A DNA stretch of 64,000 bases from Trileptium ribeirensis (taxonomy: Eukaryota > Nematoda > Enoplea > Enoplida > Thoracostomopsidae): NCBI GenBank assembly GCA_030248225.1, contig JASANE010000248.1, forward strand, positions 1 to 64,000, given 5' to 3'. The notes under the pieces were generated by a model that was given only the letters and a program-made list of their open reading frames with translations, was not told where the DNA came from and did no database searches. A program made the translations under genes and the position numbers. Position 1 is the stretch's first letter; every line of letters begins with the position of its first letter. This document shows, one piece after another, positions 22,301-32,689 of this stretch.

Positions 22301-25300
22301 CAACGGTTAAGGCAATGCGATAATACAATTAATCCTTATATCACAAGTCCGCGCCCACGTTACGACTACGGCAGGGGTCAGGGTCATAGTAACGAAGTAC
22401 CACTTTATGGAACTATCACAGCAGTGTAGGTCAGCTCGATTTGGTCGACGTTAATAAAATTCTTTTCTGACGACGGCTGCGCTGCCTTACTCGACACGAG
22501 ACGTCGGCTACAATTTAAGTGTGCTACAAACAAAGGTGGGCTGGTTCAGGCAAGCTAACGGCGGCGTACTAATCAGGCAACCACGGGCTTGGGATCGAAA
22601 ATACGCTTCGAGGGTACGAAGGAAAGCGGGAAGAGTGATGGTTCCAGTTTTGTCATCCTATCCTGCATCAAATCACTTGCTATGGTACATGATACGGATT
22701 TACATTGCAAGGTACAAGAATTATAAAATACACAACATATCAATGACAACTTAACAATTTACGAATATATTTATATATAATACAGAGGTTAAGGTACGAC
22801 TCCAACTCGATGTGACTCATTCGAGTGACATGCCATAACAGTGAACAAATTTTAAAACTTAATTAGCTATGCATAATGCTATGTATATCCTATGATCCTA
22901 TATAAGGTTGTACCGAGTGTATCAAAGGCGAATAGGTAAGAAAGGTTCACTATTTCTAGGTCAGGATTTGGTGTTCTCGGGAATATTTTTTATCATACAC
23001 GGGGATGTACGTATATACACAATCATGCAGGGAATTTTTGAACGGCAAACGATGTTCGTGGTCGCTTTTATTTTAGCTCACCTCAAACTTATCCGATGGC
23101 CAGTTCATGGGGCTTAATATACCTACAGTGACTGGCTAAGTGTGCAACTGCGGCAAAAGTTCAATATATATATTAAGGAGCAAAGAGGTGGTTCCGATTT
23201 GGGGAAGGGCCAGTGGAAAGTAAGATGGATTTGACGTATAATACTAATCTTTTAATACTAATCTTTTAATCTTAATCTTTTAAATAATAGTAATTCCACT
23301 AATAGTCATTTCAGCGGGGTCGCGTCACGAACACAAGCGAGAACACGGATATGAGTATACAACTATACGTTTGATCGCTTAAACTCAGCTGAATTGTGAC
23401 TTGAAAACATACCGTGTGTAGCCGTTTCAATGGTTACACTAGTGAACCGCTGCGAACCAAGGGTGCGCAACAGGGATATCCTATTTCCTACCTCGTGGGC
23501 CTCGGTAAAAGAAGATTGAAGCCAAATTTTCCTACTTTTGGGATTTCCCTAAAAATACGATTTCTAGGGAATTTCCTATCGCTTTTTGGACATAACGTCT
23601 AACGTATGAAACATGGGGAAGTGATATTTTATTTTATCAGCAAAATTTTTTTACAGATTTGTACTATTTCTACGAAGACGCAGGATCGAGCCGGATCCGG
23701 GGAAAATACTAAACTGGTAATTTTGGTCCAATTTGAGGTTCATGGGTCATCTAAACTTAAGTTCGGTTCAGTGGAGCCATTTTCTGGATTCAATATAAAA
23801 AGCACTGGATGTGACAATTCGCTGCGAGAATTCTAACTGATGGAATATCGGGGATTATTATAATAAACGTGGGTCTTTTCTCTAGCAGTTCATTTTTGCT
23901 GTCCCACGAGGGAGTGATGACGTTATAAGTAGCCGTTTTAACAGAAAAGGAATGGGACTTTATTTGTTTCAATTAATGTCAGCCTAATTTCTAGAATTTC
24001 GTTTCTGAAGCTCGACCGCGACGTCGCTGCGTCGCTTATAAAAAATACTTTTAGGGCTTTTACCACTAAGCAAAAGATTGGAATTAACTATTATTTTGAA
24101 TCTTCTTATGGTATAGATAATACTGAAACTTTAAATCACGACTATTGTACAAACTAGCGGTTCGAGTACCTCAATTTTAATAAAAGATTCATCTAATTTG
24201 CCATGTATTAATTTTAAAAAGTTACGCTTATCTAGAGTAAATTTCTTTCTTGTAGCTATATGCCAGATACTCAAAGGAGAAAAGAAAAAGGGAGGTTTCG
24301 TGGTAATCTATGGTTTGAGTGGTTCTGATCCAAAATTGTGAAAAATTCTTTTTTTACAATTAGTTAAAGGCGTTGATTCAGCCCTTAGTTCGTAGTATTA
24401 AGAGTGTTGTAAAAATAACTCAATGTCCTAACAATTTGATCTACAGAAATTTTCCAGGGAACTTAGGGACCGCCTTGAATCCAGAAGTTCACGAGCGCGC
24501 TATATACAAATTTGATATCCGACTTTGCAAAGAAGGATCGTCGCAGTACCGCAATAATTGGCGGCTCAGCGCAAAAATGCTATATACGGGTCGTCAAAAA
24601 TTATTCATTTGGTTTGTCCTATGTGTGATCTCTTAAGCTATTGGGGTTCTTAACTGGTCCTCACTTGAAAACAAGGAACACATTGGGTGAGCTCACGAGC
24701 AGACCATTGCTGAAGCAATGAACCACTCCGGGGCTATCCCCAATTTCCACAAGCTCATCCGGGTTAATACTTAGCTCAGTTAATTAATTCTTAATCGTTT
24801 ATATGTCCGAACTCTATTCCTTAAAGGGAAATTATCGTGATGTTTCTACCGGGTCGCTTATCATCCTGCAAAGCGATGGCGCCAAAGTAGTATGGACATC
24901 CTCCTAAGCTGACGAACCATTTGTTAGCGGCGTCCCGATGCGGTGTTTCAAGCAGATTTTCTCCATCGGTTGTTTTACATTTGTAAAACTATATTATACG
25001 AATGTATGATTTTGCGTCATTTTCAGGGCATGGGGGCAGGGATAAAATTTCATTTGACTAGCTAAAATTCAATTCGACGTGTAAATTTACTGGTGGCGAT
25101 GGCTCGTAGAAAGTCAGCGCGTGTCCTAGAGTAAGCAAAGCTTCGTGCCAAAGCTATCAGAATGACGTTCCGTAAGCGTCTCAATCCCTACAGAAATTTT
25201 AGTAAACTTTTTCTAATTTCTAACTATTGAAGTGGGTTGATTCCACTACAACCAACGGTCATTCAACCATAGCGAAGTTTACTAATACTATAAAACCAAA

Positions 25301-28300
25301 TCTTTGGTCTCAAATTGGACCGTTATTTGGGTTCGAGCGAAGATAATAGCCCAACCTGTCAAAATGGGGGGGGGCAAACCTAAAATTTTGGATTACTAAA
25401 ATTACTGGCATTTCTCTGTGAGAATCTGCACACGGGTTGAATCTGACCTATACTTTTGATTTCTAAGGGACGGCTCACTGGTCCTACCGAAATTGGATCC
25501 GTTGAGTCAAGACCCTACAGACCCGACAACGCCTCGATGTGTTCTTAAATTTTGTACACAAAAATTTGCCGTTTCCGATCAAATTTACGAACTCTGGTAA
25601 CCTTGATATTGCATTTCCAGTGACGGCGTATCGGAGGTTGGTGACTCCGATATTGCCGTGCTGCACTCATGAAACTCAAAAGCAAGAGAGAAACGAGAGA
25701 AATTGTATCTGACTATAAAGTTAAATCTGAAAATACGACTATGAAATTCAGCTCTACGTTACTGTGTAAAATTGTGTAAAAGCCTGAGTGCCCGGATTTA
25801 AATTTATTATAATTTTGAACGGGCCACAGCTTTGCGGGGCTCACTAGGTCAAATGGAAGGCCTATCAGGTCACCAATTGTAAAATAAAAATCATCAAAAT
25901 TGCTGGGCGGAATTTTGATAAGCCAAACCCTACGGTCTAGGAACCCAAGTATAATATTCATAAGTAAAATAACTATTAAAATAACTAATTTTAACTTAGT
26001 CAAATACCCATTTTTGAGGGGACTCTGAATTATCCTCATATAAGTCCGTGGATGCTGATCGGATTTGCACGGGACCGGTCTCGTTGGAAAGACCGAAAAA
26101 TTTTGTACCGGAAAGTCTGCCTTCAAAAAATTCGCGACGGTTCCGGATTTACGGACCGGACCCGTACGGACCCACAATTCCGAGTATTCGGAATTGTCAT
26201 TATTAAACTCGTCTTATAAGCTAACTTAGCCAGTGCATATGAACACTGGTAGCTGATATTTTATTTAACTCAGCAAATTTCTAATCTCTTTTGTAAACTT
26301 CAACACTAGTAAATTTGACAAATGATAAATTTTATAAATTGTTTTCAGAAGTTTATCTAAACTGCTGTTAGCTTCAAGGGGAACAGCCACTTTCTTGGAA
26401 GCCTCCGTTCGGGTGAGGGCCACTGGAACAGGTTCCTTTCTAATTCCGAAATTTCTTACCTACATGGGCTAAATCTTTTTCAATCCTATCGCGCAGGGTC
26501 ATGTCATTTTCCTATCAACTTGGGTTGTCCAGAGTCGCATAATTCCCTCAATAATTCGCGGGTCGGGGATGGTAACATATCCCAAAATACGTCACCAAAC
26601 CCGGCCGGCTGCAGTTATAATTACCATGGAGCATATATGAAACAAAACCAACGATACACTTTCAAATTACTGCGGTTACAATCAATATGGAATTAGTGCA
26701 AATACAATCAATAATGAACGATACAATGTGGAGTTACTGCAATTACAATCCATATATAATGGGTAAAAGGAGGTGAGTCGGGATTGGTAAGGTACTGCGA
26801 GTACCCCACTCAACCCCATCAACCAATAACAGAATATCAATACGCAAAAATAAGGAGAATCATGCTAGTTTCGCATGGCCAACATGAGTACTAATAATCA
26901 AAGAACCACCAGCAAATGATTTAATACAATATGAATGGTACACAGCCATTCGAGTATATTTAGGTTCATACAATGAACAATATACGGTAATACGGTACGT
27001 TTAAGTTTACACAGTTACATCAATGGAATCAATACGTAAGATAATGCCTTCACTTGGTAACAAAAGGTAATAATACAATGCATAGTACACACACATATAT
27101 ATATATTTATATATGTGAAGGCATATATATATAAATGCCTTCATAGCGACATTGCTAACGGAAAGTAATGATAGTAATAGTAATAATGGTGAACGAATCA
27201 TTATGACAACAATACTGCAAGAGTACACAAGGATATCGATTCGACAAGGAGTAATACTTGGAATCAGGCAATCAAATAAGTCATGCAGTGGTGTTACCAA
27301 ATCGCTAAACCGTAGAAACACACTCATGCGGTCGGGACGGGTATGCAAAGTTTATTCAATTAGAGTTTCATAGAATTCATTAAGAGTTAATTCATTTAGC
27401 AATACGGGGTTATGATTTCGTAAATGTTGTCCATTGTTGGTAAGAATCAATTTGTGTCGTAACGATCCTGCATGGATCTGTTACAATAGCTTAAAGTCAG
27501 TTATGAAAAACTTGCAAATACTTACAATTATAGATTTACAATTTGCGGGCTTCGCTGGCCTAAAAAATTTTCACAGCCCGCGGGTACGGGCGTAGTGAAG
27601 GTGGACAAGCCTCAAAAATTTTTGCAAGCACACACCATTGGCATGTAATAAGTAAGTAGTAGCGCAGAATACATTGATTCTGCTTTCTTAGTCCGAAATC
27701 TGTGTTCCATCAAAGATTAGAAAGGACGTATGACGCTGTTGCAATTTAAATTCGTAGTCTCACATCAGCTATATTTCTTGTTCTGAAGGACGGTTCCCGG
27801 TGTGGGACTAAAATCTTGATTGCAAGTAACACGTATTTTTAAAATATTGAATTCGGACATATAATAGCCTGGTGCGCTTGTCAGTAAAAAGATTACAATA
27901 AATAGCATCCTTGTGCATGCGACATGGGTTTGTAAAAATCTGAACGACATCAGAATGCGGTTAAACTCTTGCTATGAACTAAAACAAAAGAAAAGGAGCA
28001 TTATGAATTCCAAAATGTTACGAATTTAATAAAAATATTAAATCTATGCCGCATATATATTCGAAGCCTATGACAGTTTCAGCGAAAATATTGCTGCCAA
28101 AACTCCCAATCTTTTCATATAATTGATTATTTGAATAGGTCTGAGATCAACACGCGCTAATATTTACTAAATGCAAATAATTACAGATTAATTTGATAAG
28201 ATTTTCTCCCATTTCCTGAGCAGAAATGTTTAGAGTTATATGCATGCCAGTCATAAACAATAACCGTCAAAAATTAGATCAAGAATCCGATTAGGCATTG

Positions 28301-29086
28301 CCAATACAAAACTATCATATGTATGTAATTTTGCCCAAACTTCGATTCCAAAATTGGTCCTTTATTTTAACACATGCGTTAATCAATCCTAAACCTGGGG
28401 CAAATAATTTGAGCCTAATGAATCCTGTTGAAAAATTATAACGAATACAATGTTTGTCCTATTTTACTATACAAATTTATTTGAACACCACCATTTCCAC
28501 CATACAAATTCTGTGAGCGTGATCAGTTTAACAACCAAATTATTCGCCTTTCTAACTTAGCTAGAAACTAGATCAACGGTGATTTGGAAAATTTACAAGT
28601 TTCGTAAAACGTGCAAGGGCTAAAAATAGAAGAGTTCCATCGAAATAGACCTAAAGGACGTACATTGTGACAGGCATTATGATACCGTATCACAAAATGA
28701 AAATTATCCGCCGCCGAAAGTACGAACAAGTCGTTGTGGATTTATGAAGCGTACTGACTAAATACTTAGCAATGGCAGCCTACATCTGCGATCAAACTGT
28801 TTATGACATATTAGCTTCGTACTCTTTACCAATCGAAAAGCTGAAATCAAATTAAAAAGTATTGAAACTTCTATGAAAATTAGGTACAAAGGAAGTAGTT
28901 TTACATACAAAACGACAATGAGACGCCATAACACAAGCTTCCAATAACTGTTATTTCCAATCGCGTACAGCCAAAACGTTCAATCAGTGTCACATAGTAA
29001 ATTCCAAACGAAAAGATGAATCCAAACATTATGGCTTGAGTAGCAAAAGCCGCTAGTAAGATAACGATTGACCATGAACAATCCAT
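16126..29086 (-). CDS. Monocarboxylate-transporter-like (SLC16-type MFS) gene, N-terminal half
   Basis: Three minus-strand exons (29086-28909, 20966-20823, 16324-16126) join with matching splice phases (1, 1, 0 after allowing for a one-base break) and give about 173 residues. They read as the first six membrane segments of an MFS transporter of the SLC16 type: an opening helix, a YGVSLSFSAPITSVLFRRYG turn, a GIGFGFVYVPTIG helix, the DYFSRYRYFATA motif (family YFxKRRxLAxG) and WLIEKYTWRGSMLI. Such proteins move lactate, pyruvate or related monocarboxylates with protons across the plasma membrane; the substrate here cannot be read. Odd points: the usual DGGWGW opening is DCSWS, exon 3 has a frameshift near 16190, and the C-terminal six helices were not found. 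It may be a living gene with an assembly error or a relic. Confidence 0.75.
16325..17735. other. Intron sequence, with one possible transposase zinc-ribbon relic
   Basis: Mostly AT-rich intron. On the plus strand a frame around 17322-17507 ends GLHTKRRRCQFCKRPH. This faintly recalls the cysteine-rich end of piggyBac-like transposases, but the match is far too short to call. Nothing else was recognised. Confidence 0.25.
17740..17980 (+). repeat. Dispersed repeat R13, copy 1
   Basis: It matches 21370-21640 in the same orientation: TGTTGTCG.AAT.ATATACTAG, AGTG.CCACTTA, GACTAAATT.TCCTT.TACTGAG and a run ending TAGTGG.TATC. Both copies lie in introns of the transporter gene. No coding capacity. 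Confidence 0.6.
18130..18290 (+). repeat. Dispersed repeat R4, copy 1
   Basis: TCGGCTTCGCCT, AAGCCCGAGGGTACGGG, GGTGGACAA and AATTTTCGC match the copy at 27535-27640 in order. The sequence is GC-rich against AT-rich surroundings. Function unknown. Confidence 0.55.
18590..18690 (+). repeat. C-rich minisatellite block
   Basis: Irregular units of the type GAGGCTCCGCACCCC recur here (GAGGCCTCGCTCCCCC, GGGCCTTGGTGCACCC, GAGGCTCCGCACCCCC). The same motif makes up the block at 48205-48385. Strong strand asymmetry (C over G). Confidence 0.6.
18700..20822. other. Intron sequence, mostly unassigned
   Basis: This AT-rich stretch lies in intron 2 of the transporter gene. A 97-codon minus-strand frame at 18795-19088 has no family resemblance. 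Around 20205-20230 lies a small GC hairpin, GCGCC/GGCGC with loop TTC. Low-complexity TTAATTAGTTAAT runs occur near 19200-19730. No further exon was recognised. Confidence 0.35.
20823..20966 (-). CDS. Transporter exon 2 (helices 2-3)
   Basis: Acceptor ATATTTACAG precedes CA at 20966-20965, which completes a Ser codon with the last T of exon 1. The exon reads APITSVLFRRYGCALVVMAG, GLITSFGMCVSYFATSHHH, then LYITYGIITG, and ends ACAG|GTATGT at 20823/20822. RRYG..LVVMAGGL is the typical helix 2-3 turn of SLC16-type transporters. Confidence 0.8.
21370..21640 (+). repeat. Dispersed repeat R13, copy 2
   Basis: Direct repeat of 17740-17980, about 3.65 kb away, ending just before the R1 repeat at 21669. 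The two may have moved together. Confidence 0.6.
21669..22197 (-). repeat. LTR-like repeat family R1, near-complete copy
   Basis: On the minus strand it runs from TTAGCGATAC (22197) to CGTCACGTCCGTTACA (21669). It shares GGGTTTGAAATC.TC, GACGACC.GCGTTCAGG and CGTTTCGTTTGGCTAC-type blocks with the copies at 57767-58419 and 62122-62695. TG...CA-type ends and the ~530-650-bp length suggest a solo LTR. Open frames on both strands here are accidental. Confidence 0.75.
22198..22984. other. Intron sequence, nothing recognised
   Basis: No open frame with family likeness; moderate GC between 22300 and 22640, then AT-rich. It lies in intron 1 of the transporter gene. Confidence 0.35.
22985..23117 (+). 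repeat. Dispersed repeat R11, copy 1
   Basis: CATGCAGGGA..TTTTGAACGGCAAACGATGTT and GCTTTTATTTTAGCTC match the inverted copy at 61265-61400. Both copies translate to similar short hydrophobic frames (QG..ERQ..., FILA), so a decayed coding segment of an unknown element is possible. Confidence 0.5.
23118..25749. other. Long unassigned intron stretch
   Basis: It lies in intron 1 of the transporter gene. Short direct repeats of TACTAATCTTTTAA occur at about 23240-23275, and a G-run at 25367-25374. Several 60-90-codon frames lack any recognisable domain. No exon, RNA gene or transposase was seen. Confidence 0.35.
25750..27485 (-). repeat. LTR-like repeat family R2, copy 2
   Basis: It matches copy 1 (13880-15622), and its 26040-26120 part matches the reverse of 53100-53240. 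The terminus at 27485 is a two-part hairpin: GTAAC, GATCC, loop TGCAT, GGATC, T, GTTAC, then A (27459-27485). It also contains CATGC/GCATG at 26861-26877. No protein is recognised; frames such as the minus one at 25713-26177 run through non-coding repeat. Confidence 0.6.
27116..27143. repeat. Perfect 9-bp palindrome with AT loop
   Basis: TGAAGGCAT, ten AT bases, ATGCCTTCA. It lies in the R2 copy, next to a TATATATATATATTTATATAT microsatellite-like tract and a second CCTTCACTT (27047) that could also pair. A possible cruciform or replication-slippage hotspot. Confidence 0.7.
27535..27640 (+). repeat. Dispersed repeat R4, copy 2
   Basis: GGGCTTCGCTGGCC, CAGCCCGCGGGTACGGGCG, AGGTGGACAAGC and AATTTTTGC align with 18130-18290 in the same orientation. 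It lies just after the R2 copy, so the two may be parts of one larger element. Confidence 0.55.
27650..28908. other. Intron 1 of the transporter gene, nothing recognised
   Basis: AT-rich with no exon-like frame. The minus-strand frame at 27765-27950 has a hydrophobic start but no splice context or family likeness. Confidence 0.35.
28909..29086 (-). CDS. Transporter exon 1 (first membrane helix)
   Basis: ATG 29086 gives MDCSWSIVILLAAFATQAIM and a second hydrophobic run, FIFSFGIYYVTLIERFG, ending GVSLSF plus one base at the donor TTTT|GTATGT (28909/28908). The layout matches the first helix of SLC16 transporters, but the signature DGGWGW is reduced to DCSWS. The frame stays open upstream to about 29170, so the true start could be further up or in an earlier exon; this ATG is chosen because the helix follows at the usual distance. 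Confidence 0.7.
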
Positions 29087-29665
29087 GTTTGGAATATTCT
29101 TTCTATTTCCAAGCGTTGTTTTATTATCGCAACAGGCAGTTTACCTTGGACATTTATCACGAGTTTACAACATATTCACTGTAAACATGGTTTCCTCTAT
29201 GAATTTATTATTAGTTATTCCATAAAAATTATATTTCCACGTTATATTTTAACCAAAATTTGGTATTATACCACCTGTTTAACGATTTAACTCCTACAAT
29301 TATTCGTCAACAACTAATTATACTTCAAAACGGTGTCCTAACTTAATTCTACGCGTATTGCACGATTATGCGTGCGCTGTCGTTCGGCTGTTTGGCGAGG
29401 AGCCTTAAAGATAGCCCGAGATAGCTTAATCGTTAGTGAACGTGACTTTCGCTTTTCGTTCGAAGTTCGATTCTGTGCGGCGGCCAAAAATTGTTTATCG
29501 ATATTCGAAAAGCAAATTCACGACGTAATGGGTTAACCAACATTTTGTCTACCACATATTTAACAAAATTTATTGTTCTACACGTTTAGGTGATGTATCG
29601 CTGTGACAGAGTGAAGCGCCGAAGCTTAAATTATGCAAATTTATCAATTAAATAATTACACAGCT

Positions 29666-29898
29666 TGTCATTAGCTGGCTTGAATTTATATAAACACTCA
29701 CTTGGTATTGTCAGGAAGTCAGTTGCGTTTTATTATACCGTCGTCTATGTTGTTATCCTGCGACATTGCAGTTTCTACAAACTCTTCGTGGTTCGCCACT
29801 CAACCGTTATTGTTAAAATGCTTCTGAGTTTTCTCTTTCACTGCAATAAGCACAGAAGGAAACAGTTTATGGTTTTACCATTGAAGGTCACCACATCA
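29666..29898 (+). repeat. 5' LTR of the degenerate Gypsy element
   Basis: 233 bp, TGTCATTAG to CACATCA, with a TTTATATAAA box near 29688. The offset from its start to the shared TTTTATT block (59 bp) matches that of the 3' LTR (61 bp), which supports the boundary. Confidence 0.75.
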
Positions 29899-29929
29899 AC
29901 TGGCGATCAGGATGAACGAAGAGTCGACG

Positions 29930-30529
29930 ACGATATGAAGAAGCTGCTGTTGCTACGAACGTTTTTGCGTACCGAAGGCAAGCGAATTCTCCATGCCCGT
30001 AGGCATTATGTCAATGACTATAAGACGGTGGCGTTCAATACGCACGTGACCGAACTAAAACAGTGTGCCACTAGCTGAACGAACCTGTCAGCACCGATCA
30101 CGAGTTCCGTCGCAGGTACTAATACGCTGGCGACTCGTCAACGAATACTTCAGGGTGCAACATTCGTTGATAACTGAAAGCGATTACGGTCATAGCGAGG
30201 ATCGACAGCTGGCAATGCAGTTGGTTGTCGGATGGGCGTCAACGGCGATTCAAGAGAAGTTGCTTATCGAGCCGGCAATCGATCTAACAAAGCTTCTGAC
30301 GATCATGCGAGCCGGCAAGTCAGCCGCGAAAACCCGTGCAATGGTACGCAGCCTAACAACAGCCTCGGTGCAACAAGTACAACCACGCAATTTCAACCCG
30401 AATGGCGGTGCGCAGTCTAAGGTTAGCAACGATATGGGCAGTCAGAGTTCAAAAAATTGGTTAAAGCAATTGTCAAGTACCAAGTCTAGTGGCCGATACA
30501 ATCGATTCGATACATTGGATGTGATTTGA
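29930..30529 (+). pseudogene. Gag remnant of the degenerate Gypsy element
   Basis: Two overlapping frames: LLRTFLRTEGKRILHARRHY up to about 30078, then LVVGWASTAIQEKLLIEPAI and KLLTIMRAGKSAAKTRAM from 30065 on. This pattern (a gag helix region ending in a KLL.EP..L..LL.I.RA stretch) is typical of Ty3/Gypsy Gag before its zinc knuckle. A degenerate cysteine cluster follows near 30555-30630. A frame change near 30070 shows decay. Confidence 0.65.
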
Positions 30530-30959
30530 ACCAACACAATTATCGCGACCCGAACTGTACGTCGTACGTTCAAATGGGCAATGGATGCAGTAGCTTGAAC
30601 CACTTCGTATCACAATGCGTAAAAACGAAGGCAGTGACAACAAACGGCGATAAATACAGTTTATCAAACTGGGTATGTCCAATTGGTGCATCGGACCGAC
30701 GACGACAAACAACGGAATTCCAGGTAGTGGTGAACATAGCATAGCAACCGTCGATACCGCCGCTTAAGTGTCGATGACGCGATATCACGATTTCAATTGT
30801 ATTTGGCCGCATCGTCGACTCGATTCAACGAACACGACGCTTGTAAACTACGACAGTTTGGTAGTCAAAGGTGTTCTTAGCAGCGTTAGGAGAACTTTGA
30901 ACGTTTGAGAAATACGCGTTCGGGCAAACATGATCAGCGTCCCTTAAATGATTACCGCC

Positions 30960-31530
30960 AACCGCCGGCCTGAACCTGATCTACGCATTCAGTTGCAAAT
31001 CGATGGTTCCGCTTTACATACCTCAACGGTGTCTTAATACAATTGCAACGTCGACGCCATTCCCCGGGAGCTTCCTGACCTTACCAACGAATCTCTCTAC
31101 AGCCAGACGACGATAGCAGAAGGCTTATGGTTACAGTAACCCCGATTGTTCTCTGCGCGTACAACCGTCTACCGTCGGGTCTAGTCGATTCCGCCAAAAA
31201 ATGCGCTTCCAAAGGACTCGACGCGTGTCGCAATACAATTTGCTACATCGACGACATTATCTTTTTTGGGTCACAACTTTAATCTCCGCAATGTCCTCAA
31301 GCGGTTCAGTAACAATAAGGCCCGGATTAACGCTTTGAAACCATCGTTCGGTCAACTACTAGTCAAGTTTCTGAGGTAACTCATCGACAAACACGGTCGA
31401 ATTAAACTACTAGACACTGCAAATGTAGCTGCAATCCTGAATGCACCCACTGCCACTAATTAAACATAACTACAATCGTTTGTCGGTTTTTTGATAAATA
31501 TCAAGGTGGAAGTGTTTAATCGAACAATTA
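30960..31530 (+). pseudogene. Reverse transcriptase remnant
   Basis: In broken frames, CAYNRLPSGLVDSAKK and GLDACRN precede the active-site motif YIDDIIFFG (YIDD at 31244-31255). Further on comes KFLR.LIDKHGRIKLLDTAN and LQSFVGFLINI, the usual order of palm, thumb and connection segments of Gypsy RT. Frame shifts and stops make it inactive. Confidence 0.75.
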
Positions 31531-31679
31531 AACACACCGCATAGATTTTCGCTGCAGATAGCGGAAGCTTCGAAGATGGTATTCAGTTGATGCACTTAGC
31601 TTTCGAGCTACTTCTCTCATCAATGGCAGCTGTCATGCAAAAGTGATGCCTGTCGTGACATTCCCCGCTCAACCGCAGT

Positions 31680-31900
31680 TTCAAATTGCAAACGTTGCAA
31701 ATCGGGTACACGGTTAGCGTTCGATTGCGATTGCCACACGTTCCAAAGGATCGAATTCCATTTACAAAACTGTACAACGTGGCGAAGGTCTTCGACAACT
31801 ACACATTCCTGCTCGTCAACGGCAAGATCAGCTCCACTCGGAACTTGGTAGTATATTGCTCTCGTCCGCGTCCTACTACCGAAATCGAAGGGGTTTAGGA
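31680..31900 (+). pseudogene. Integrase C-terminal domain remnant
   Basis: The frame at 31686-31898 reads QIGYTVSVRLRLPHVPKDRI, then FTKLYNVAKVFDNYTFLLVN and STRNLVVY. This matches the chromodomain-like or GPY/F-type C-terminal segment that follows the Gypsy integrase core. Its position right after the RT remnant shows an internal deletion of RNase H and the integrase core. Confidence 0.6.
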
Positions 31901-32035
31901 TGGGCCTGAACAACCGGTCACGCCCTACAATCCTGACAATCGTCGCACATCAGCTCGGTTAAACAAAAGTTTGCCCGGTGGATATCTGGAAATGAATCCC
32001 TCAAACAAATAATAAGCCAAATTTTTTCCAAGAGG

Positions 32036-32272
32036 TGTAAATGATGTCTTGCTGCGACCAAGTAAAGAACTGAAACGGAATTATTAGGGAATCAGTGTGT
32101 TTTATTGTACTGTCGTCTACGTTGTTGTCCTGCGACATTACAGTTACTATAAACGCTTCTTAATTTGGCACTCATCCATTATTGTTAATAAAACTGCTTC
32201 TGAGTTTTCTCCTTTACTGCAGTACGCACAGAAGGAAACACTTTATTTTTACTATTAAAGGTCATCACATCA
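32036..32272 (+). repeat. 3' LTR of the degenerate Gypsy element
   Basis: 237 bp, TGTAAATGATG to CACATCA, partner of 29666-29898, preceded by CCAAGAGG. Confidence 0.75.
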
Positions 32273-32318
32273 TTAAGAAATACTGAAATTTGCTAACAAA
32301 GTTGGGGCACACGTAAAA

Positions 32319-32684
32319 ATGTACAAATTAATGACTAGAGACAAGATGCACTGTGAACAAGGCTCAAAAAGTCAACATGGACTGAAACACGTGAAACCAA
32401 TTTCGAGGCACCGATCGCATGATATGCGTGAAAGCACAAAAAGAACAAAGTCCTATTTGCGATTAAATGGTTCGATTTTAATAGACTGCGAACGCATTTA
32501 CTACCACTCCATGCATCATGAATCCCAGAAACAGGTACCATGTTATTACTGTGTCGCTATGAATCACGACACAGGTTATGACATCCAACAGTTATGGATA
32601 TTTGTGAAGGAATTAGACACTGACCTCAAAAACCACTTTGGAGAAACGCCTGGGCTTTTATTGGTAGACCATTCACAGCATTGA
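32319..32684 (+). CDS. Hypothetical 121-codon frame, doubtful
   Basis: ATG 32319 to TGA 32684, with a basic N-terminal half (KPISRHRSHDMRESTKRTKS) and a C-terminal part with one CYYC pair and DIQQLWIFVKELDTDLKN. It starts just downstream of the degenerate Gypsy 3' LTR. I do not recognise a family. It could be a decayed transposon frame or chance. Confidence 0.2.
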   Translation: MYKLMTRDKMHCEQGSKSQHGLKHVKPISRHRSHDMRESTKRTKSYLRLNGSILIDCERIYYHSMHHESQKQVPCYYCVAMNHDTGYDIQQLWIFVKELDTDLKNHFGETPGLLLVDHSQH

Positions 32685-32689
32685 AATTT

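Larger units (their letters stand above)
29666..32272 (+). mobile_element. Degenerate, internally deleted Ty3/Gypsy element with both LTRs
   Basis: 5' LTR 29666-29898 and 3' LTR 32036-32272 start TGT and end CACATCA. They share blocks in order (TTTTATT.TAC.GTCGTCTA, TCCTGCGACATT, TGCTTCTGAGTTTTCTC, GCACAGAAGGAAACA). A primer-binding-like TGGCGATCAGGAT follows the 5' LTR at 29901, and a purine tract AAGAGG precedes the 3' LTR. The interior (about 2.1 kb) keeps pieces of gag, reverse transcriptase and the integrase C-terminus with many frame breaks; RNase H and the integrase core are missing. LTR divergence is considerable, so the insertion is old. No matching target duplication was seen. Confidence 0.88.

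Noticed and set aside
29370..29485. tRNA-like words (TAGCTTAATCGTTAG and AAGTTCGATTCTG)
   Set aside because: They look like A and B boxes, but the T-arm and acceptor stem do not pair, and no anticodon arm can be drawn.
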